Of a stretch of DNA of 64,000 nt, positions 27,611 through 36,192 are shown piece by piece. Made by a program: the position numbers and the translations under genes. The first letter of the stretch is position 1. Every line of letters starts with the position of its first letter. Source of the stretch: Actinomycetes bacterium (lineage in GTDB: Bacteria; Actinomycetota; Acidimicrobiia; Acidimicrobiales; Palsa-688); the NCBI GenBank assembly GCA_021787035.1, contig JAJYMM010000138.1, forward strand, positions 30,590 to 94,589. Reading direction: 5' to 3'. The notes below the pieces were generated by a model. It was not told the DNA's origin and searched no databases. It was given only the letters and a program-made list of their open reading frames with translations.

Positions 27611-28334
27611 CAGCAGCTCCTCCCGGTCCGGCGCAGGCGACTGTACCGAGCCGGCACGGCCGCTGCTACTCGAGCCGGCGGTCGCGCGCGCTCGAAGAGA
27701 TCGCTGGGGACGTCGCGCGCCCTCAACTCCGAGGCGGTGGACGCCTACTCACGCGAGTGCACTTTCGCTTCCGGGGGGCTACCTACGGGGACGGCCGACC
27801 GCGATCGGGAACAGCCGGCAAACATCGAAGTCCTGGTTCTCCTCCTGGGGGATCCTTCAAAAATACGGTTCAGGAGATCCTGATTCACGGCCTCTGGAGC
27901 GAAGATAGCGTCGATGCTGGTTCGAGCGAGGGCGTCGTGTCGTTCGGCTTGGTAAGCATGGACCTGTGCAGTGGGTCTAGGGCTTCTGCGAGCGGCAGGG
28001 GATGCTCACCGGCCTTTACTCCGGAGATCTGGACGGCTACTACAAGGGCCAAGCGAGCCGGACTCGGCGCCTCGCGCCCGGGGCGACAACTGTCCTGGAG
28101 TTGGTGCCGGCCCACGCTTGGCAAGTACTCGGGGGGTTCCGAGCTTCGCCGGGCCCTAAGCCGGCAGGCTCCACCTGGCCGGTCCTTTACCTACCCAGCC
28201 AGCAGTTCAGGGCGGCCCTTACAGGCCGCCCTAACTGTGTTCACGACTTCAGCACTTCGCGCAGCGCTGCACTATGGCGTCCAAGTGGCCGGCTCGGGGC
28301 TCGCCGCGGGGCAGCGGATCGTGGTCCCAAACAT
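27611..28334. other. 724-bp intergenic stretch, no gene recognised
   Basis: Open frames here have no homology I can name and lack the third-position GC pattern of the flanking genes. The only structured element is the hairpin at 28209-28232. Confidence 0.5.
28209..28232 (+). terminator. strong hairpin, possible terminator
   Basis: AGGGCGGCC pairs with GGCCGCCCT over nine perfect base pairs with a six-base loop. Few T residues follow, so termination is only a guess. It precedes the truncated ABC ATPase by about 100 bp. Confidence 0.45.
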
Positions 28335-29042
28335 ATGAGCGGCTGGGACACCCCATCGAACCCCGGTGAGGCCACAGCACAGTCTGCGACGCCCGACGCC
28401 CGTGCCGGCACCCCTCCACTCGTCCTCGAGCTCGACCACGTGACCAAGATCTACCCGAGCAACTCGCCCGTTCGTGCGCTGCGAGACGTGAGCCTCGGCG
28501 TGACTGCCGGCGAGCTGGTGGCGATCGTGGGGCCGTCGGGCTCTGGCAAGACGACCCTGCTGCACATCGCCGGTAGCCTGGATCGGCCAACGAGTGGGAC
28601 AGTACGCGTCACCGGGCTCGACGTGGCTGCCTTGACCGACCGGCAGTTGGCAGTCTTGCGTGTCACCCGGATCGGTTTCGTCTTCCAGCAGTTCTTCCTC
28701 GCTGAGCACGCAACAGCCATCGACAACGTCGCCGACGGCCTTCTCTACGCGGGGGTAGCAGCCTCCGGACGCCACCGCCGGGCAATCGATGCCCTCGAGC
28801 GCGTGGGCCTCGCAGCCCGCGGCCACGCCCGACCCACTCAGCTGTCGGGCGGCGAACGCCAGCGCGTCGCCATCGCCCGCTCGCCGATCCCGCAGCGCCG
28901 GGCGAGGGCCCACAGCTGGTCCCTGTCCTCGGAGGAGGTCCGGGCGCCGTACCGCATGACGTGTACGACCGCCCCGCCCCGGGGAGCGAGGTGTGCGTTC
29001 GGGCTGTGGGTGGACAGGTACACAGGCTGGTCGAGCCCGTAG
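28335..29042 (+). pseudogene. ABC transporter ATP-binding protein, truncated (MacB/LolD-like)
   Basis: Starting at ATG 28335, the product has a normal N-terminal half of a MacB/LolD-type ATPase: Walker A GPSGSGKTT, Q-loop FVFQQFFL and signature LSGGERQRVAIAR. Homology then stops abruptly near 28885, before Walker B. The rest of the frame, to 29042, is the antisense of the neighbouring flavoprotein gene. The ATPase therefore lacks its catalytic glutamate and H-loop and cannot work. No permease gene is nearby. Confidence 0.75.
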
Positions 29043-29887
29043 GCGACCATGGTGGCGGGCACCCGGCGCAGGCCGAGGTCCAGGCAGGCTGCCGTCGCTG
29101 GCGCGCCCAGCTCCCATGGGGGGGCATCGGGGAGCAGTGCTCGTGCTGCCGCGGGGCTGCCGGCGGCGACCACCACCGAGGCGGCCCGCAGCGTCCTTGC
29201 CGGCGTGCGCACCTCGCAGGTGCCGTCCGTTCTGGCCTGCAGTGCCGTCGCCCGCTCGCCCTCGAGAACCGTTGCCCCGCCAGACGTAGCGGCGGCCACC
29301 AGGCCATCGACGAGGGACAGCCAGCCGCCGTCGAGGTAGACGACGTTGCCCTCGAGGGCGAGCCGCAGCTGGGCGACGGCGGCACCGGCGGAGACGCGCT
29401 CGAGGTCGCCGGCGTAGGTCACGACCCGCGTGAGCGCCGAGATGACACCAGCCCCCCGGGAGCTGAGGCCGAGCGAGGCGATCCACTCGGCGGCGCTCAG
29501 CGCGACGAACGAGGCAGATTGCAGCTTCGGAAGAGTGGTGAGCAACCGAGCGACCCGGACCTTGTCGAGCAGCCCGAGGACCGGCGAGCGGAGCAGCGAC
29601 CCGGCCGAGGTGGGTAGCAACGCGGGCTCACCGGTCGCCTCGTTGTACCCCGAGACCACCGGGTGGGGAGGCGACCCCTTGAACCCGACACCCAGCCGGC
29701 CGAGCACGTCGGCCCCGGCTCCCCTTCGGTAGAGGGCGTGGGGCCCTTGGTTCAGTACGAAACCTTCCCGCTCGTCGCTTCGTGCCCGGCCCCCCGCCGC
29801 CCGCACGTCGCAGCACACGACCGACGCTCCGCGTCGCGCCGCCACCGCTGGAAGCCGACAGCGCGGCAGCCAGCGTTCGACTGCCAC
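28838..29887 (-). pseudogene. FAD-dependent amine-oxidase-like protein, broken at both ends
   Basis: The frame contains a desaturase/amine oxidase-like body: GRARSDEREGFVLNQGPHALY, then YLDGGWLSLVDGLVAAA, AASVVVAAGSPAAARALL and THSPNAHLAPRG. The N-terminal dinucleotide-binding GxGxxG motif is not in this frame; bases near 29840-29905 give GGS...LAAALSAS in another frame, which suggests frameshifts. The 3' end runs into the ABC ATPase sequence near 28890 and lacks the final FAD-binding block. It lay directly downstream of the VC0807-like membrane protein gene. Confidence 0.65.
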
Positions 29888-29907
29888 CTAGTCGGGGTGG
29901 CGGGCGG

Positions 29908-30645
29908 CTACGACGGCATCGGAGGGAGAGCTTCGCCCCGGGCATGGGCGGCGGCTCCGAGTAGCTCGCCAGCCCTGTGGGATCGGCGGGCGTAGGCGAC
30001 GTTCCAGACGGCGAGGATGCCGGCGACGGCATAGGGCATCGCCTTGGACAGCGCGAGCGCGTTGCCGGTGGAGGTGGACTCGACGATGAGGACCCGGGCG
30101 ACCGCCTCGGCAAGGTAGGCCACGCCCCAGACCACGGTCGTCACCCTGAACGCGTGGCGGAAGCCGGGGTAGCGCCAGTTGTCGGCGAAGTCGCGGCCTT
30201 TCGGCGTGTCGGCGCCGATGAACTGAATGGCGAACCGGTACATCAGGGGCCGGGCCGTCCACAGGGATCCGATACAGACGGCGCCGAAAACGGCGGTTGG
30301 CACCGAACCCTCGAGCAGCACCAATCGGGCACTCCCACTTGCGAGGCCCAACACGGTGCCCACGGCGATGCCGACCAGCACGAGGACCCCGACGGCGTCG
30401 ACCCGACGGTCGCGGGCCAGACCGAGAAGCACCCCGAAGGCCGGGAAGAGCCCGCTGAGCACCAGGGCGCTGACCGAGCTCATCCCCGCGGACCGCAAGA
30501 GAGAGTAGGTCAGCAGGGGACCGGCGAGGTCGAAGACCGCGATCTTCGCCAGCGGGACGAGACGACCCCGGTCGGGGGGCATCGACGCCGGAGCGTCCCC
30601 GTTGGCTTCAACGACCGGCTGGGCTACGCTCATTCTGTGCATCAT
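29908..30645 (-). CDS. VC0807-like integral membrane protein
   Basis: A 245-residue protein with about six hydrophobic helices: LVPLAKIAVFDLAGPLLTYSLL near residue 35, ALVLSGLFPAFGVLLGL, VLVLVGIAVGTVLGLASG, and two near the C-terminus. The RPLMYRFAIQFIG segment matches the VC0807 family. Function is unknown. It is divergent from a PaaX-type regulator with 56 bp between the starts, suggesting that the regulator controls it. Confidence 0.7.
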   Translation of the reverse strand: MMHRMSVAQPVVEANGDAPASMPPDRGRLVPLAKIAVFDLAGPLLTYSLLRSAGMSSVSALVLSGLFPAFGVLLGLARDRRVDAVGVLVLVGIAVGTVLGLASGSARLVLLEGSVPTAVFGAVCIGSLWTARPLMYRFAIQFIGADTPKGRDFADNWRYPGFRHAFRVTTVVWGVAYLAEAVARVLIVESTSTGNALALSKAMPYAVAGILAVWNVAYARRSHRAGELLGAAAHARGEALPPMPS

Positions 30646-30701
30646 AGATCACGACCGGCCAGAAGTACACACGGTATTGTAGACAGTGTTGCGTCAACGC
30701 G

Positions 30702-31535
30702 ATGTCGCGGCCTGCGGGCCCGATGAGCGACGCGGGCAAGGTCACCCCGCGGATGGCCCTGGTCTACTTCGCGTTCGGAGCAGCCGAGGTCGCTGCCGGT
30801 CAGGCCCTGGCCGGCCCGATCCTGCTCCGCCTGCTCGCCGATCTCGGTCTGTCGGAGTCAGCCGCTCGCTCCCTACTACTGAGAATGCGGCACGACGGTT
30901 TGCTCAGCTCGGAGCGCGACGGCAGGACCGCCCGGTACCGTCTGGCGCACGCGGTGCACGCCGCACAGGCCCGTCTGGAACGCCAGCTTCGCGGGCAGCG
31001 GCCAGCATGGTCCGGCTCGTTCCACGGGGTGCTCTACGAGGTCCCCGAAGCGTCCCGGGCGTACCGGGACCGCCTGCGGCGCAACGCCCAGCTTCTTGGC
31101 TACGCGATGCTCCGACCCGGTCTGCTCATCGCCACGACCGACCGGTCAGACGAGCTGCGTTCCCTGCTCCCGCTGCAGCCGACCGGGTGCCACCTGCTAT
31201 GGATCCAGGTCACCCTCGAGCCCGACGACAGCCGTCGGGTGGCTGGCGAGCTGTGGGATCTCGACCGGCTCGCTGTCCGCTACCGAGCCGTGGTGGCCGA
31301 GGCTCGAGAACGCATCGACCGCGCCCGGTCCGAAGAGAGCGACCACTCGTTTGCGGCCTTCGCTGCGGCGACGTTGCCACTTTTCGAGACGGCCGCGTCG
31401 GATCCCGACCTTCCCGCCGAACTGCTGCCCCCGGACTGGCCGGGAAACGACGTCGGTGTTGCGATCGGCGCGGCCCTCGAGGTGTTCGGCCCGATGGTCG
31501 GCCAGTATCTGGCTGACCTCGGCGCCCGAGGTTGA
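30702..31535 (+). CDS. PaaX family transcriptional regulator
   Basis: A 277-residue protein with an N-terminal winged helix (ALVYFAFGAAEVAAGQALAG...LGLSESAARSLLLRMRHDGLLSSERDGRTARYRL, residues 15-85), a central region with WSGSFHGVLYEVPEASRAYRDRLRR, and a C-terminal helical domain. PaaX represses phenylacetate genes, but no paa genes occur here, so the ligand is unknown. Its start is divergent from the VC0807-like gene and the 56-bp intergenic region must contain both promoters. Confidence 0.75.
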   Translation: MSRPAGPMSDAGKVTPRMALVYFAFGAAEVAAGQALAGPILLRLLADLGLSESAARSLLLRMRHDGLLSSERDGRTARYRLAHAVHAAQARLERQLRGQRPAWSGSFHGVLYEVPEASRAYRDRLRRNAQLLGYAMLRPGLLIATTDRSDELRSLLPLQPTGCHLLWIQVTLEPDDSRRVAGELWDLDRLAVRYRAVVAEARERIDRARSEESDHSFAAFAAATLPLFETAASDPDLPAELLPPDWPGNDVGVAIGAALEVFGPMVGQYLADLGARG

Positions 31536-31689
31536 CCAAGACGGACCTGCCTTGGATGCGAGCGGGCCAACCGTCCATGCCGTGCGCTCGAGGCGATCCA
31601 TGCCGCGGTGGGTTGGTACCGCCCCGGACCGCGACGATTGACGCATCGAAAGATTGCCCATGTCCACCTCCGGGGCGGTATGCGGATCC

Positions 31690-31915
31690 TCTCGCGCCAC
31701 TGGCTCGCGGGGGTGAGCGGCGTGCCCGACGCCGGCTCGGGAGTAGGCGCGGCCGCGACGCGGACGTCGGCGCCGGTGTCGGGGGCGTCGACCATCTGTC
31801 CGTTGCCGACGTAGATGCCGACGTGGGTGATGTCGGCGGGTCCTTCTCCGAAGAAGATCAGGTCGCCCGGCCGGATCGGGTCGCCGGGTCCGAGCTTTTG
31901 CCATCCTGGAGGCGT
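31690..31915 (-). pseudogene. NlpC/P60 peptidoglycan hydrolase fragment
   Basis: On the minus strand the segment WQKLGPGDPIRPGDLIFFGE and then THVGIYVGNGQMVDAP is the second half of an NlpC/P60 domain, with the catalytic histidine (THVGIY). The nucleophile cysteine block (DCSG) that should lie upstream is missing, and an in-frame TGA occurs just before the fragment. It is a remnant, not a gene. Confidence 0.7.
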
Positions 31916-31959
31916 TCAAGGCCATCAACCTCCGCGTGAAAGAGGTGATCCCGGCTGGA

Positions 31960-32444
31960 GCGGCAGCCACCCGTTCTCGACCGAGTTCGAGCGCTCCTTC
32001 TCCGCTGATGTTGACGCAGCGGATTGGTCGTTCCCAATACCAGTTCCTGAGTTCGTCCCCATTGTTCGGCGTGACCCGATCACCCGCTCGATGATGGTGG
32101 CCGCTCAAATCGAGCTCGCAGAACGATTTATCGCCGCGTGCCAAGGTGCCGACGTTTGAGACCTGGTCAGGTTGCTCGACCGCGACATCGCCGGTCATGC
32201 AACCGTCATTGGGCTTCCCCCGCAACCAACCCTGCGAGGAGCCGAGGCCGTCGCCTGGAACTTCATCTACCGCTTCGGCCCAGAAGCCGAGGTCGAACTG
32301 GAGCCCTTCTTCGTGGAGGGGCGACCGACTCTAATCGCGCGCCAGGAGGGACAGGTCGTGGCCGTGGTATGCCTCGACGAGCACCAGGGACGGGTGGTCC
32401 ACCTGGAGGCGATCGCCTGCGCCAACTGGCCCAAACCTCGCTGA
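31960..32444 (+). pseudogene. SnoaL-like (ECF sigma factor C-terminal) domain with in-frame TGA
   Basis: One frame reads AQIELAERFIAACQGADV, then TGA (32157-32159), then DLVRLLDRDIAGHATVIG, LPPQPTLRGAEAVAWNFIY and finally QVVAVVCLDEHQGRVVHLEAIA. This matches the SnoaL/NTF2 domain at the C-terminus of SigJ-type ECF sigma factors (pattern RFLAAC..GDLDGLL.LLA.DV). Sequence continues across the stop, so it is a nonsense mutation. The sigma2/sigma4 domains are absent upstream. A free-standing SnoaL protein is an alternative origin. Confidence 0.6.
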
Positions 32445-32557
32445 TTCGGTCTGTCACTTTTTCCTCGGTCCCTTCGTCATTGCAGGGCATGGCGACCAAT
32501 CGACCTTCGATCTCGCGGTCGCAAGCAACGGCTGCAGATGCACGAGGAGGGTCCGCA

Positions 32558-33325
32558 ATGACGACCGTGACCCAGCTCCCGTCGTTCCTCTCGACTCGCC
32601 GGGGAAAGCTCTTGCTTTTCCTTCTGTGCGGGGTCGCCGTCATGGACTTCGTGGACGCGTCGATCGTGAACATCCCGCTTCCATCGATTCAGCACGCCCT
32701 GCACTGAGAAGTGCAGGGCCTGCAGTGGGTGCCCGCCGGCTACCTGCTTACCTACGGAGGGTTCATGCTGTTGGGCGGCAGGGCGGCGGATCTTCTCGGG
32801 CGCCGACGAATACTCGTCGTGGGTGTCGTAGTGATCGGGACCTCGTCGCTCGTAGGCGGCTTCGCGAACACTGCGGGCGTGCTGGTGGCGGCCCGGCTCG
32901 CCCAGGGGCTCGGGGCGGCAATGACCCTTCCTGCCGCGTTGTCGATCCTCGCCACGAGCTTCAAAGAGGGAAAGGACCGACACACTGCCCTTGGTGTCTG
33001 GGGAGCGGTGGGCGGCTTCGCCTCGGCCATCGGGGTCCTGGCGGGCGGCCTTCTCACCCTGGGTCCTGGATGGCGCTGGGTGATGTTCGTGAATCCCATC
33101 GTCTGCGTGCTCGTCCTGGGTCCGATTTTCCGGCTCGTCTCCGCCGAGCTCGGCCACGCCGAGCGGCGTCATTTCGACGCCGTGGGCGCAATCCTCGTTA
33201 CCGGCGGGACGACGCTTCTTGTCTACGCCCTCGTGCAGGCTCCCTCGGTGGGCTGGGCCGACCCCCGGACCGTTGGCGAGCTCGTCGGCGCTGGCGTCGT
33301 GCTGGCTGCCTTCGACCAGGCGTAA
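32558..33325 (+). pseudogene. MFS (DHA2-type) transporter, nonsense at codon 50 and 3'-truncated
   Basis: ATG 32558 follows a GAGGAGGG ribosome site. The frame reads GVAVMDFVDASIVNIPLPSI, with the D of MFS helix 1, then HALH, a TGA at 32705, and on with VQGLQWVPAGYLLTYGGFML and GGRAADLLGRRR (motif A). About six helices follow before a stop at 33325; DHA2 exporters have about 14. The TGA lies inside a perfect hairpin and looks like an inverted TTCTCA. No other part of the gene is found downstream. Confidence 0.8.
32696..32719. repeat. 9-bp perfect inverted repeat around a six-base loop (micro-inversion site)
   Basis: GCCCTGCAC and GTGCAGGGC flank TGAGAA. Read in the MFS frame the loop is stop-Glu; its reverse complement TTCTCA is Phe-Ser, which is the expected family residue pair at this place. 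Confidence 0.85.
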
Positions 33326-33379
33326 CTACGTGTCCCTAGGCGGTGGATCCAGGTTTAATAAGAAACGCTGGGCGCGCGG

Positions 33380-34300
33380 TCACATGGTCACGACGACCTT
33401 GCCGTGGACGTGGCGTCCCGCCTGCATCGCCACGGCGTCCCGGATCTCCTCGATCGGGAACCTGGCGGCGATGGGAACCGTGATCGCTCCGGCGACGATC
33501 GCGTCGGTGATCCGCTCGAAGGCATCGGGTCGAGCGGCGGCGCCGCCAGTCGGGCGCACGCCGCCGGGCGGGTTGGGCCCAGCGGCGATCGTCGAGATCC
33601 GCTCGGGCGCGACGCCGAGCGATAGGGCGGCCTCGGCCGTCTCGGTGCCGAACAGGTCCGTCGCCGCGCTCACCCCCTCTGGGGCGAGCGCGCGCACCCG
33701 CTCCGCTAGCCCGGGGCCGTGAGCCACGGGCTCGGCGCCCAATTCCGCCAGGAACTCGAAGGTGCCCTCCGAAGCGGTCCCGATCACCCTCGCACCGGCG
33801 AGCCTCGCGAGCTGCACGACGAACACGCCGACACCGCCGGCCGCGCCGCCCACCAGCACGGTGTCACCAGCGCGCAGCTCGATCGCATCGAGCGCGGCCA
33901 CCGCCGTGAGGCCGGCAACGGGGAGCGTGCTCGCCACCTCGTCGCTGATGCCCTCCGGCGTGCGCATGAGCGTCTCGGCAGGCCTGCCCGCCACCACGAA
34001 GTCGGCGACGGCCCTACCCAGCGCGGCGCCGTAGACGTGCTCACTGACCGCAAACCCCTCGCAGCCGGCGCCGACCTCGTCGACGACCCCGGCGAAATCG
34101 TGGCCGAAGCCGGACGGTACCGTGTAGCCGAAGCGGGCCGCTACCTCGGGGACCGAGGCGAGCAGCCAGTCCATCGGGTTGAGGCAGGCGGCGGTAACGC
34201 GGACCCGGACCTCCCCCGGACCAGCGTGCGGCTCCTCGACCTCCCGCACCTCTAAGACCTCCGGACCTCCAAAGCTCTCGTGTACGACGGCTCGGCTCAT
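33380..34300 (-). CDS. NADP-dependent quinone oxidoreductase-like (zinc-free MDR)
   Basis: A 306-residue medium-chain dehydrogenase/reductase of the QOR type. The N-terminal GroES-like domain has HESFGGPEVLEVREVEEP and GHDFAGVVDEVG; the Rossmann domain has DTVLVGGAAGGVGVFVVQLA. The catalytic-zinc ligands are absent. It is divergent from a TetR gene, and two copies of a palindrome lie between them, so TetR probably represses it. Substrate is probably a quinone or reactive carbonyl, by family. Confidence 0.88.
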   Translation of the reverse strand: MSRAVVHESFGGPEVLEVREVEEPHAGPGEVRVRVTAACLNPMDWLLASVPEVAARFGYTVPSGFGHDFAGVVDEVGAGCEGFAVSEHVYGAALGRAVADFVVAGRPAETLMRTPEGISDEVASTLPVAGLTAVAALDAIELRAGDTVLVGGAAGGVGVFVVQLARLAGARVIGTASEGTFEFLAELGAEPVAHGPGLAERVRALAPEGVSAATDLFGTETAEAALSLGVAPERISTIAAGPNPPGGVRPTGGAAARPDAFERITDAIVAGAITVPIAARFPIEEIRDAVAMQAGRHVHGKVVVTM

Positions 34301-34332
34301 GGACAGACCTCCTGATATAGAGAGTGAGAGTG

Positions 34333-34349
34333 ATAGGACTAAGTCCCAT
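34333..34349. promoter_or_regulatory. operator copy 1 of TetR
   Basis: ATAGGACTAAGTCCCAT contains the palindrome GGACT-A-AGTCC. It matches the second copy at 14 of 17 positions, 31 bp (about three helical turns) away, in the divergent promoter region. Confidence 0.65.
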
Positions 34350-34363
34350 CACCTTACCGCACG

Positions 34364-34380
34364 ATGGGACAAAGTGCCAT
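34364..34380. promoter_or_regulatory. operator copy 2 of TetR
   Basis: ATGGGACAAAGTGCCAT is an imperfect palindrome and the second copy of the element. It lies 12 bp from the TetR start codon, as expected for autoregulation. Confidence 0.62.
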
Positions 34381-34392
34381 AGCCTGGGGTCT

Positions 34393-34962
34393 GTGCCCCG
34401 CTGGCAGGCGAACGCTCCGGAACGGCTCGTGCTCGCCGCCCTCGAGCTGTTCTCCGAGCGTGGCTACGAAAAAACCACGGTCGCGGAGATCGCGGCGCGC
34501 GCCGGTCTCACAAAGAGCACCTTCTTCCGGTACTTCCCTGACAAGCGGGAGGTGCTTTTCGGCGGGGACACGATGGCCGGGCTCCTCGCCGAAGCAATCG
34601 CGGCCGCGCCGGAGGACGCCACCGCTTTCGAAGCCGTGGCCCATGCCCTCGACGAGATCGGCAGGGAAGTGTTCACGCCCGCCCGCCATGAGCTCGCCAA
34701 GCGGAGGCGGGCGGTGGTTGCCGCCAACCGCGAGTTGCAAGAGCGCGAGGCACTGAAGGGGCTCGGCCTCATGGCGGCGATGACCGATGCGCTCACGCGG
34801 CGCGGCGCACCTGAGCTGATCGCCCGGGTAGCCGCACATCTAGGTGCGCTCGCCCTCACGATCGCTTACGAGCGCTGGGGCGACCGCCCAAGCGGTGAGG
34901 GGTTCGGCGACGATGCCCGGCATGCGCTCGGCGAACTGAGGGCAGCAAGCGCCCTCGGCTGA
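34393..34962 (+). CDS. TetR family transcriptional regulator
   Basis: From GTG 34393 the product is 189 residues. Its N-terminal DNA-binding domain ALELFSERGYEKTTVAEIAARAGLTKSTFFRYF (about 12-45) is standard TetR; the C-terminal domain, which binds the inducer, is all-helical. The frame is open upstream to 34324 but that part overlaps the operators and has no homology. It is divergent from an MDR-type oxidoreductase. Confidence 0.88.
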   Translation: MPRWQANAPERLVLAALELFSERGYEKTTVAEIAARAGLTKSTFFRYFPDKREVLFGGDTMAGLLAEAIAAAPEDATAFEAVAHALDEIGREVFTPARHELAKRRRAVVAANRELQEREALKGLGLMAAMTDALTRRGAPELIARVAAHLGALALTIAYERWGDRPSGEGFGDDARHALGELRAASALG

Positions 34963-35292
34963 CGCGTGCGTGGCTCGAAAGTCGTCCGTGGCCTCGGTCG
35001 GGCGGACATCTCCTCGTATCTAGCCTGGAGAAAACTGCCAAATGCCGGCGTGGTTAGCGACCGCGCCTCGCCACCGTTGCCGGGTTGCACGGGGCACTCG
35101 GGCGGGCCGTCGCCGCGCCGAGCAGGACGGCCGAGCAGGACGGCCGAGCAGGACGAGAGCCTTAGCCAGCCATGGGGGATGGGCTCCGAGGGAGATGGGG
35201 ACGTTGCGCCCAACAGAGGGACCGCGACCCGGCCCGGTTACCGCCGCAGCGCTGTGCGGAAGCGCGCGAGCGCTACCACGTAGGCTCGGCGG
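34963..35292. other. 330-bp intergenic stretch with a 13-bp tandem repeat
   Basis: No gene is supported. GCCGAGCAGGACG occurs three times without mismatch at 35116, 35129 and 35142. The promoter for the following ABC genes must lie in this region, but no clear -35/-10 pair stands out. Confidence 0.6.
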
Positions 35293-36192
35293 GTGATCGA
35301 CGTGCTGGAGCTCCAGGGCCTGCGACGGCGCTTTGGCGACCTGGTGGCGCTCGACGGGCTCAGCTTCGACGTCCCTTCAGGTGAGGTGGTCGGTTTCCTC
35401 GGCCCCAACGGCGCCGGTAAGACGACCGCGATGCGGGCCGTTTTCGGCCTGACTGACTTGGACGCCGGCGCGGTGCGCTGGAAGGGCGCGCCGGTCGACG
35501 CCGTCAGACGTCGGCGCTTCGGCTATATGCCCGAGGAACGTGGGCTCTATCCGAACATGCTTGTGCGCGACCAGGTTGAGTACCTGGGGCGGTTGCACGG
35601 CATGACCTCGGTCGACGCGGCAACAGCGGCCAGGCATTGGCTCGAACGTCTTGAGATCGCCGATCGCGCCGAGAGCAAGGTGGAGGCGCTCTCTCACGGC
35701 AACCAGCAGCGGGTACAGCTGGCTGCAGCCCTGGTGCACGAGCCGGAGGTGCTGGTGCTGGACGAGCCGCTTGCCGGGTTGGACCCCGCCGGCATCGACT
35801 CCATCGCCGGCGTCCTCCAGGAGAAGGCTCGTTCGGGGTGCTGCGTTTTGTTCTCCAGCCATCAGCTCGACCTGGTAGAGGACATCTGCCAGTCGGTGGC
35901 CATCATCGACCATGGCCGATTGGTGGTCGCCGGCACCGTAGACGCCCTGGCCACCAGTGGGCACCGGCGCTTGACGGTCCGCGTCGAAGGCGACCGCCAG
36001 GGCGATTGGGCCGCGGGAGTGCCCGGGGCGACGGTGTCGGAGGTGGCTGGCGGGGAGGTCCGCCTCGTGCTCGACGACACCGCTGACAGCGACGCCGTGC
36101 TTGACGCGGCGCGGGCTGCCGGACGGGTCTCGCAGTTCGCCTTCGCCCGGCGTCGCCTTTCCGAAGTGTTCCGAGAAGCGGTGACGGCGTGA
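35293..36192 (+). CDS. ABC-2 exporter ATP-binding subunit (NatA-like)
   Basis: A 299-residue ATPase with Walker A GPNGAGKTT near residue 37, signature LSHGNQQRVQLAAAL (SHGNQQ rather than SGGQQQ, as in NatA/YhaQ types), Walker B VLVLDEPLAGLDP, and H-loop FSSHQLDLVEDI. The C-terminal 90 residues are a regulatory domain common to ABC-2 exporters. The GTG start has no strong ribosome site. The stop overlaps the permease gene by four bases. Confidence 0.88.
   Translation: MIDVLELQGLRRRFGDLVALDGLSFDVPSGEVVGFLGPNGAGKTTAMRAVFGLTDLDAGAVRWKGAPVDAVRRRRFGYMPEERGLYPNMLVRDQVEYLGRLHGMTSVDAATAARHWLERLEIADRAESKVEALSHGNQQRVQLAAALVHEPEVLVLDEPLAGLDPAGIDSIAGVLQEKARSGCCVLFSSHQLDLVEDICQSVAIIDHGRLVVAGTVDALATSGHRRLTVRVEGDRQGDWAAGVPGATVSEVAGGEVRLVLDDTADSDAVLDAARAAGRVSQFAFARRRLSEVFREAVTA

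Noticed and set aside
27757..28338. 193-codon plus-strand frame in the 27.6-28.3 kb gap
   Set aside because: No homology, no ribosome site and irregular third-position composition; it also runs across a strong hairpin.
28002..29042. Intact 346-residue ABC protein
   Set aside because: Codons before 28335 lack homology, and everything after the signature motif is antisense to the flavoprotein, so no complete ATPase exists.
32157..32707. TGA recoding (selenocysteine or code change)
   Set aside because: Both genes are otherwise damaged, no SECIS-like need is evident, and many intact genes here end in TGA.
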